Shown: positions 24,401-33,400 of the stretch, piece after piece
Layout of the letters: each line of letters opens with the position of its first letter
How positions within the stretch are numbered: position 1 is the first letter of the stretch
Source of the DNA: Steromphala cineraria
Taxonomy: Eukaryota; Mollusca; Gastropoda; Trochida; Trochidae
Direction of reading: 5' to 3'
Length of the DNA stretch: 64,000 nucleotides
Assembly (NCBI GenBank): GCA_916613615.1
Contig: OU744733.1
Span: forward strand, 33,023,939-33,087,938
Translations under genes and position numbers: made by a program
Notes under the pieces: model-generated
What the model was told of the DNA's origin: nothing
The model's input: only the letters and a program-made list of their open reading frames with translations
Databases searched by the model: none

Positions 24401-27400
24401 GGTTGATTATGCAACAGACTCTAAGCAGCTGACACTGTGATGCAGCCTGTATTGGGATGTGTATTAGAAATGCATAGTGGACTCAGCAGGAATATCTGAA
24501 CTCTGGTTGACCCCTTTTGTGTGGTATTTAAAGGAATATAAGGGAGATACCATTGTTTAAAATTCAACATGATGTTTAATGTCATTGGGTTTTTGCAGCT
24601 AGTTGCCATAAATATTTTAAACAAATTAATTAATTATGTTTGTCTTTCATCTTAATGTTTTAAAAACACTTAAAAATATAGAACAACTTGCATGGCATTC
24701 TTAAATATTCCATATTCAAGATAATATTATGATTAGTAAGTTCAAATTAGAGAATTTATATGGTTCGAGTGATCACTTGATGAAAGCTTAAAATTTAGTA
24801 ATAATGATGTGTCATCTGCAGCTGAAAAGTCAATATGGCTGCTATCGCGGCCATCTTGGATTCTCAGAACTGAAACGTCTACCTTTGTGGGAGGAATCAC
24901 TATAGGTATAACATACTACAATATAAAAAATGATATCTAGATTGGTTTAGGAGAAGGAGTCATTTCAATGAAATCTAATTGAAAATTCAATATGGCTGCC
25001 ATGGCGGCCATATTGGATTCTCAAAACTGAAATGTCTACCTTTCTGTGCAGAATCACCATAGTTATAACATACTACAATTTCAGAATGATATCTAGAGTG
25101 GTTTAGAAAGAGTAGTCTTTTCATGAAATCTAATTGAAAATTCAATATGGCTGCCATAGCGGCCATCTTGGATTCTCAAAACTGAAACATCTACCTTTCT
25201 GTGAGGAATCACCATGGGTATAACATACTACAATTTCATAATGATATCTGGATTCGTTTAGGAGGAGTAGTCTTTTTCCTGAAATCTAATTGAAAATTCA
25301 ATATGGCTGCCATGGCGGCCATCTTGGATTCTCAAAACTGAAAAGTCTACCTTTCTGTGAGGAATCACCATGGGTATAACATACTACAATTTCAGAATGA
25401 TATCTGCATTCGTTTAGGAGGAGTAGTCTTTTTCCTGAAATCTAATAGAAAATTCAATATGGCTGCGATGGCGGCCATCTTGGATTCTCAAAACTGAAAC
25501 ATCTACCTTTCTGTGAGGAATCAACATGGGTATAACATAATACAATTTCAGAATGATATCTACATTCGTTTAGGAGGAGTAGTCTTTTTCCTGAAATCTA
25601 ATTGAAAATTCAATATGGCTGCCATGGCGGCCATCTTGGATTCTCAAAACTGAAACGTCTACCTTTCTGTGAGGAATCACCATGGGTATAACATACTACA
25701 ATTTCAGAATGATATCTGGATTCGTTTAGGAGGAGTAGTCTTTTTCGTGAAATCTAATTGAAAATTCAATATGGCTGCCATGGCGGCCATCTTGGATTCT
25801 CAAAACTGAAACGTCTACCTTTCTGTGAGGAATCACCATGGGTATAACATACTACAATTTCAGAATGATATCTGCATTCGTTTAGGAGGAGTAGTCTTTT
25901 TCCTGAAAGTTTACGGACGGACGGACAGACAGACAGACGGACGGACGGACGGACAGACAGACGGACGACGGACGAAGCGCCATGACATAAGCTCACATTT
26001 ACTTTGTAAAGGTGAGCTAAAAAACTGAATAATTATTTTAAAAAAGATACATAACAGGAACATCAAGCATCATGGTTGACATGTACATACAGATGTATTG
26101 GACAAAAGAGTCTTATGTGACTGAAATTTTGCATGAATTATGCAAATGAGGCACTGAAATAACATAGATCATATCTAATCATAGTGATTAAATAGTATCA
26201 GAGCAAAAGTGGAATTAAAAGTGACTGCAAAAATTTACATCATTTCTGCAAATGTGGGATCAAAACATGCAAAAAATCTACAAATCATCTTGAACGAATA
26301 TGGTATCAACAAGTCTACACTTACTGTCTGAGCGCCCCCTGTGGGTCTGAGAGGTCGACTGACGCCTCTGGTCCGAGAAGTTTCTCAAGGTGAAGGTCGA
26401 CCAGCTGGTGCTGCAGATACTCCAGCTGTTTGCCCATCTGTACCGGCGAGAGTTTCTCTGTCGACTTCTCATCTTTGACGCTCTCCTGCACATAAGAGAC
26501 AAATTATCTTATTAACTAAGGTAGTGTCACTCTGAGATCAATTTTCAAAACAATAGCATTGCTTTTCAACATATAACTCAACTTAATTCCTGAGAATTTC
26601 TGTTAATCAAACAGTGTTCCTAAGTGATCAGCTGAGAGGGAAATTTTTGAATAATTTTGCAGCTGAAACCATTGCAATAGCAAAATTATCCTACATCTGT
26701 TAATTTTAACGGACACCAAGCAACAAGGGTGGGCAAATTTTCCAAAGGCCCCCTCAAGGAACATCACTGCTAAAAATATCAAGCAGTTCAGGATGTGATA
26801 AGAAAACCCAACTGATGGACAACAGCAAATGCTATAAGCCCCATATTGCCTTTAAGGCATGATAAGTTATAAATATAAAATCTGTGTCTTTGCCATGAGT
26901 TTCACATTATCTAACACTGCTCAGTTATTCAAAGCGTAATGAAGTGTTGATTGATGTTTTTACCTTGATCTTATTGACTTCTTCCGCCAGTTCCCTCATT
27001 TCATGTTGAAGACGTTGATACTTCTGTTGTGGAGTCTCTCGGGCTGATGAACCCTGCTCCAGCTGTAACACGTCATTCGTAGAAAGCGTTAGTCTATCTA
27101 AAAGTTCCTTGTTGATTTGTAATTCATATTGCTATGTAATGATGTAACCAAGGCATGTGTTCTGTTGTGGAGTCTCTCGGGCTGATGAACCCTGCTCCAG
27201 CTGTAACACGTCATTAGTAGAAAGCGTTAGTCTATCTAAAAGTTCCTTGTTGATTTGTAATTCATATTGCTATGTAATGATGTAACCAAGGCATGTGTTC
27301 TGTTGTGGAGTCTCTCGGGCTGATGAACCCTGCTCCAGCTGTAACACGTCATTAGTAGAAAGCGTTAGTCTATCTAAAAGTTCCTTGTTGATTTGTAATT

Positions 27401-30400
27401 CATATTGCTATGTAATGATGTAACCAAGGCATGTGTTCTCTTGGGGAATGGCAACATCTCTCAAATCTTTCATGTAGGGCTGAGTATCATGGGAAATCTC
27501 ACGATTCGATATGTATCACGATACAGACAGGCGATACAGAATGTATCACGATACATTGTTTAAAGTATAACTTCGTGCATATTTTGTGAAATATTCAAAA
27601 TGGTCAAAATTTTGTGTTATGAGATGATCGAAAATCGAAGATTAAAACGTTTTTTTTTCTTCAAAAATAGTTATTTATGATTGCTTCATGCTTACTGTAG
27701 TTACAGTTACTGCACAACACTGGCTGGTTTCATAATGTTCACTTAGTTTTTCTTTTCATTTTTAGGCAAGTGAAATCTATTTTTAGTGTATCACGATACA
27801 GGAAGCTCACGATACAATAATCATGATTTCCCAAGCTACGATTGTATCGTAGGTATCGATGAATCGTTACAGCCCTACTTTCATGATTCAACCACATTTA
27901 GAGTCCACACAGTCAACACTTACAATTTTATGTTAGCTATGATTTATATCAGTGGACAAAACATAAAATAGTAAAAAAAGCCTTAGGACTTGTGGTTTTT
28001 AAACTATATCAGAATTTTGACACTTCAGTTTCATAAAATCATGTTAGCAACATTACTTGTCACTTTTCGGTTAACTTATGTGAATTTAACCAGGAATCAG
28101 CTGATGACTAACAGTCTTAACAAAACATTCAAACAGAAACAATAAATGTGAAATTAGATATGACTTACAATTTCATACTCCGCTTGATGAACATCATACC
28201 CAGTCCTTCGAGACTTTGTTATACGATCAGAAAAATCTGCAAGAAAATTATGATTGTCAATAAAAGAGATCTTAACTAGATACAGAACATGAGATCTTTG
28301 ACAATCATATCTCAATAAATTGAGACAACTTGATAATGTTAAATTTGACAAAATGAAACAATCACAATTATTGTTAGTAATTATAAGAAAACTTACCTCT
28401 AAACCAACATTGACTTATTTCTCTCCCTCGGAGAGATCGTACAGAGTGTGAATAAAAAATAAAAAATTTTAGTGGTCTGCGTGTTGTTTACTGAATTATC
28501 TCCCTTGGAGTTAACTCCCTTGAATTTTCAATTTCAACTGTCATTCTTTTCGATGAAACAGAGAGATGGATAACGGGGAGGAAGGGAGGGAGTAATTCGT
28601 TGGTTTAGAGGTAAGTTTTCTTATAATTACTAACAATAATTGTGATTGTTTCATAATTATTGCGAAAACGGTTACCTCTAAACCAACATTGACTGAATCC
28701 CACGTACGGAGGAGGGTATCCAGATTGTTTAAGAAGTGTTTAATGGGAATAATTATACCCAAAAACGTAAATTCCCGGAGGAAATACATCAAATAAGGGG
28801 AGATAATTCTTTATAAATTCCAATTTCTTTAGGATAAAGAACACAGAAACAGACCAAATACGAAAATAAGCCCTAAAATATCCCCGATTCTACTTAATAT
28901 TTCTTAAGGAAGGGGAAACTTTTAAGGAAAACATCGTAAAATACATCGTTTTTTGGTTGAAATTAGCGTAATTTTGGGAGTTATTTGGAATTTCCCGAAG
29001 AATTACGACACGTCGACCACGTAATTTGACACCTGTAGAATCTACTCCGAAGATAGATTAATAGGAGGTATTGTGCTGGGGAGGATTAATAACCAACTTC
29101 AAGATTAGTGCTCCCAAAGAGTGACTATACCACATCACTCGCCACCTAAATAACTAAATGCCGTTAATACTTCCCAGAATTAATAGGGTCCAAAACCTGG
29201 GGAATATCGTAATGCCCACCTTGACAAGTGGCAAGATCCACCATCTACGTAGATAGGTCGAGACTGGAACACACACCCTCGGGACACTCCCCCCCCCCCC
29301 CCCTTTTTCCCTAGGGGAAGGGTCAGGCAGAAAGGTGCTGAGCCGCCACCAGGGGTCCCAGAGATGACAGTCCTCCCAGCGAGGAGGAGATATCCCTGAG
29401 ATAAGCCCTAGTGAAGGAGCTGGAGGACTTCCACTGGCAGGAGGCCACAATCTGATCGATGGATATGGACTTCCAAGCAGCTAGCGAAGTCGATAAGGCT
29501 CTTATTTCATGAGGTGAGAACTTGGTATCTATCACGTCCTGGTCGGCTGTGGAGTAAGCCAGGGCGATAGTTTTCCTAAGCCATGATGCAATAGTGTTCT
29601 TTGAAATCTCTGAAGATAACCCAGGCTTGCAAGGAATGAATAATCTCCTTCTTCCCTTTCTGATTGGTTGCGTTCTGACTAGATACCAGCGAAGCACTCG
29701 GATAGGACACAGCAGGCGTGCTTTATCTTTGGCGTCAGTAGGCGCTGGGAGAGCCGGAAATGAGTATACTCTAGTTCCTAAAGGCCCTGATGCAGTGGAT
29801 TGATTTTTGGCCAAAAATTCAGGTAAAGCTCTGAAGGATACCGAGGAATAATTGTGAGCAAAGTCCACCGACGCAACGTCAATAGCATGGAGCTCTGAGA
29901 TTCTGGCAGCAGAATCGAAGGCGATCAAGAAAGCAGATTTCCAGGCTAAAAACTTGAGGGAAGTCGAATTTAGAGGTTCGTAAGGAGCACGTTGAAGGGA
30001 TTGGAGCACCAACAGAAGGTCCCATTTGGGAAAGGTATTGGGGAATTAAATATCCTGCAACTTATATGATCTTAAAAGTCTCGTGAGTGTTACATCAGTC
30101 CCAATAGTTAAGCCTTGTAGATCAGACACCGAGGCAATAGCTGACCTATAACCTTCAATCGTACCAGCTTTTAACTTCCGATCCTGGCGTAAGTAGTTGA
30201 GAAAGTCTGCTATCATAGGGATGGATAAAGGTAGATCTGCTAATCCTCTATCTCTTCTCCACTGTTGGAATCTGAGCCACTTGTGGTCATAGAGGGAGGA
30301 AGTGCTAGGTCTGACTGATTTGAGAATAGCGTTAGAAGTGCCTTCCGCGTAACCTCGTTCCTGCAGCGTTTTCTTGATATTCTCCAAACGTGTAAGTTGA

Positions 30401-33400
30401 AGGCCTGGAGATTCACGTTCTCCGGCTGCCACCTCGGCTGTTGCAACAGATTCCACCACATCAGGAGTTGGAGAGGCGGTTCCGTGAGGAGATCGATTAA
30501 CGACGGAAACCACGGTCTCTTGGGCCAAGCAGGAGCCAGTAGGTAGATGACGCAATTGTGCTGTCTGACCTTGTTGAGCACATCTGGAATGATTTTGAAC
30601 GGTGGAAAGGCATAAGCTATCAGATTTTCCCATGATATTGAGAGTGCGTCCACTGCCATCGCCTGAGGATCTGGGACAGGGCTGACATAACTTGGGAGTC
30701 TGTAGTTCAAGGCTGTGGCGAACAGATCTATCTGTGGTCTTTCCCATTTCTCCGCAATTAGATCCAACACTTGTGGATGAATCGTCCATTCCGAGGACAC
30801 GATGAGATTCCTGCAAGACAGAGAGTCGGCGAGAAAGTTGAGCCTGCCCGGAATGTGCCTTGCTTGCAGTGACATCGACCAATTGTCCACAAGAGTATAG
30901 AGATCTCTGGTTAGTTGCATTAGCGGAGCCGATCTCGTTCCTCCCAGCTTGTTTATAAAAGCTACTACCGTTGAGTTGTCCGTTGCAATCATTATGCTGG
31001 AACTCTGAAGTTGAGACTTCCAAGCGTGGAGAGCCAGTAACACAGCCTTCATCTCCAGAAGGTTTATGTGGAGGAGTGCATCCGAAGGGTCCCAAAGTCC
31101 GCTCAGGGTAAATTGGAGCCAGTGAGCGCCCCAGCCCCGAGTCAATAGTGTGAGTTGGCGGAGGCAGAGTGAAAGCACAACCCGACATCACGTGAGAGTG
31201 TAGAGTCCACCATAGTATCTCGCGACGCACTACATCTGTCGGCACAATCTTGGTGTCTAGAGGCAAATGGCGGTAAATGTTTATCCAGGTCTGAGCATGC
31301 CGAAGATTCAGGCGGCCTCTGACAGTGAAAGACTGGATTGAGGTTAGGGATCCCAGCAGAGACATCCACGACCTGAGAGCTTGAGGTTGGTTCGAATCCA
31401 GTAGCTGATGGATGGATTCCTGAATCGAAGTCCAGCGACTCTCTGAAGGAGCAATGGTTCCCGAGATCGTATCCAGAATGGCTCCCAGAAACTTGATACG
31501 CTGAGTCGGGATCAGTTCTGACTTTTCCTGATTGATAATCCATCACAGGTGGGAGAACACATGCTTGACTGACTGTATATGATGGTAAAGGATGGACAAC
31601 TCTTGGTGTCTCAGCAGGAAGTCGTCCAAGTAGCCGTGGATGAAAACGTGATGAATGTGCAAGAACTGAAGAACTGGAGCTGTTATCTTGGTAAAAAGCC
31701 AAGGGGCCACTGCGATTCCGAAAGGAAGGACCTTGAATTGAAAACGGCGGCCATTGAGGGCGAAACGTAGATATTTGCGGGACTTGATGTGAATGGGAAT
31801 ATGGAGGTACGCATCTTTCAAGTCGAGGCTGGCAAAGATTGAATGGGGAAGAATCAGTTTCCGAATATTGTTCAAGGACTCCATAACGAACTTGGGGGGC
31901 CTGGTGAGAAAGGACTTGTTTAACACCTTCAGATCTATGATCATTCTCATCTCCAACGTGTCCTTCTTGGGGACGAGAAAAACGGGCGAGTAAAAGCCTA
32001 GCGATACGTAGGTGGGGTCTAGCTCCGTGACTGCGCCTTTCTCTAAAAGCTGCTCGATTGCGGTGAGTGCTGCCTGAAGCTTTTTTCCTTGGAGGAAAAT
32101 CCTGTTTCCTCGAGGATGGACGGTAGTTGGAGGAACTTGATTCCACTGAAGGGTATATCCTGAAGCTATCACTGACAGAATCCATTTGTCGCTGGTGATG
32201 GACTCCCAGTTCTGAGTGTAGTTCCCCAGACGACCCCCCACGGGAGAGGGGAGGATCGGCTGAGGAAACGGAATCGAGACATTCAGGTCGAGGGACGGAA
32301 GCGGCCGTAAGGGTAGACTGAGAGGCGGAGAAGGGGCGTGGCAGTCAGCGTCGATGCCCCCCTTTCGATCCACGAAAGGGCCTTGATTGCTCCTTGAAGA
32401 ACTGTCTTGATTGATCCTTAGGCTGAGAAGGATGGAAGTCCCGGCGACCACGGGGAGTGCCTCTAGATTGGAACGTAGAAGGAGGAGGATGAGGAGTCGA
32501 TTGCTTGGAATGGTAGTTAGGTTTGGCGCTACTATTATTCCCACGACGCTGTCCCTGGAATGAACCCCTTGAAAATAAGGCCTGGGTTAATTTCAAATTC
32601 AAGGATTTAGAGGTCATAGCATCCTGTGATTCGCTGGCTTGAACACAAGATCCATTGAATAAGGAGGGAGCTTGGATGGGTTGAGTTAGTAAAGAGTCCT
32701 TAACATCCACTGGTAGGTCTCTAATCCTTGCAATCTGTTGTTGCCTCTCGCCCAAAACAAACGTGCCATGGAGTTGGCTGAGACGCCACAAAAACAGAGT
32801 CTAAAAAACCATGCGCCATGGCCACATCATCTGCTCTGATAGTCTGGGGCTATCTCCTCATAATCCTCGAACTTGGCAGGAAGCATCTCCCTAACTCCTG
32901 CACAAAACCAATTCATATAGGAGAGAATATCCATAGACGCACGAACATTCCGTTCGATTTCGGAAGCATCAGTCTTGGAAATCGCAATTTGATTGAAAGA
33001 CACAGCCTTAGGATTAAGCCTATCAAAATCCCTATCTAGCAGAGGGGGTACTTGGGCCACAAATCTGTTGTGCATCTGATATGCCGTTTTGGGTCTAAAC
33101 TTGGGAACTGTAACTTGACCCGGTAGATTGGATAACTTTTCATTAAGTCCGTTGCACGCTGTCTTAATGACTGTAGAGTGTGGCAAAGAAAACTTGGCAG
33201 GCCGTGAGGGTTGAAGCGATCCCGAATCTCCCAGCTCGTCGGGCCTAGGAGAGGCCGTATCCTCCGAAATAACAGGAGCCGTGCACGGCTTAAGTCGTTG
33301 GAGATATTGAATTTTGTCAGGAAAGGTCCAATCCGGATTAAGAGCAAAGTCAAAAACATCCGGAGGAATGATCAACTGTCCTTCCCGAGAAGACACTGAG

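Larger units (their letters stand above)
17565..26022 (-). mobile_element. Helentron-like element 1, split by nested element 2 (DCTN2 intron 6)
   Basis: The 3' part is 17565-18750 and the 5' part 23086-26022, about 4.1 kb in total. The 3' terminus on the minus strand reads GGTGAGCT, then hairpin GTACC ctc GGTAC, then TTTTATTT (17565-17592). The 5' terminus (about 26022) reads TTTTAGCTCACC with foldback AGCTCAC-TTTAC aaa GTAAA-GTGAGCT, then a CCGT/CTGT microsatellite (25913-25975). Joining 18750 to 23086 restores the sequence present uninterrupted in copy A near 497-520 and in element 2 near 20030-20050, so element 2 inserted into element 1. No Rep/helicase ORF is present. With element 2 it fills about 8.5 of the 9.5 kb of intron 6. 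Confidence 0.8.

Noticed and set aside
22838..26028. ORFs encoding Ser/Val/Arg/Pro or Thr/Asp/Gly repeats over CCGT/ACGG tracts
   Set aside because: They are translations of tetranucleotide microsatellites in non-coding elements; the same holds at 9507-9698, 43627-43818 and 46428-46631.
28541..28792. 83-codon ORF in the DIRS element
   Set aside because: It spans the terminal repeat and internal complementary region, which are structural DNA, and lies downstream of the recombinase stop.
31142..32185. 347-codon minus-strand ORF
   Set aside because: It overlaps the RT frame, which has all family motifs; this frame has none and is Ser/Arg-rich by codon shift.
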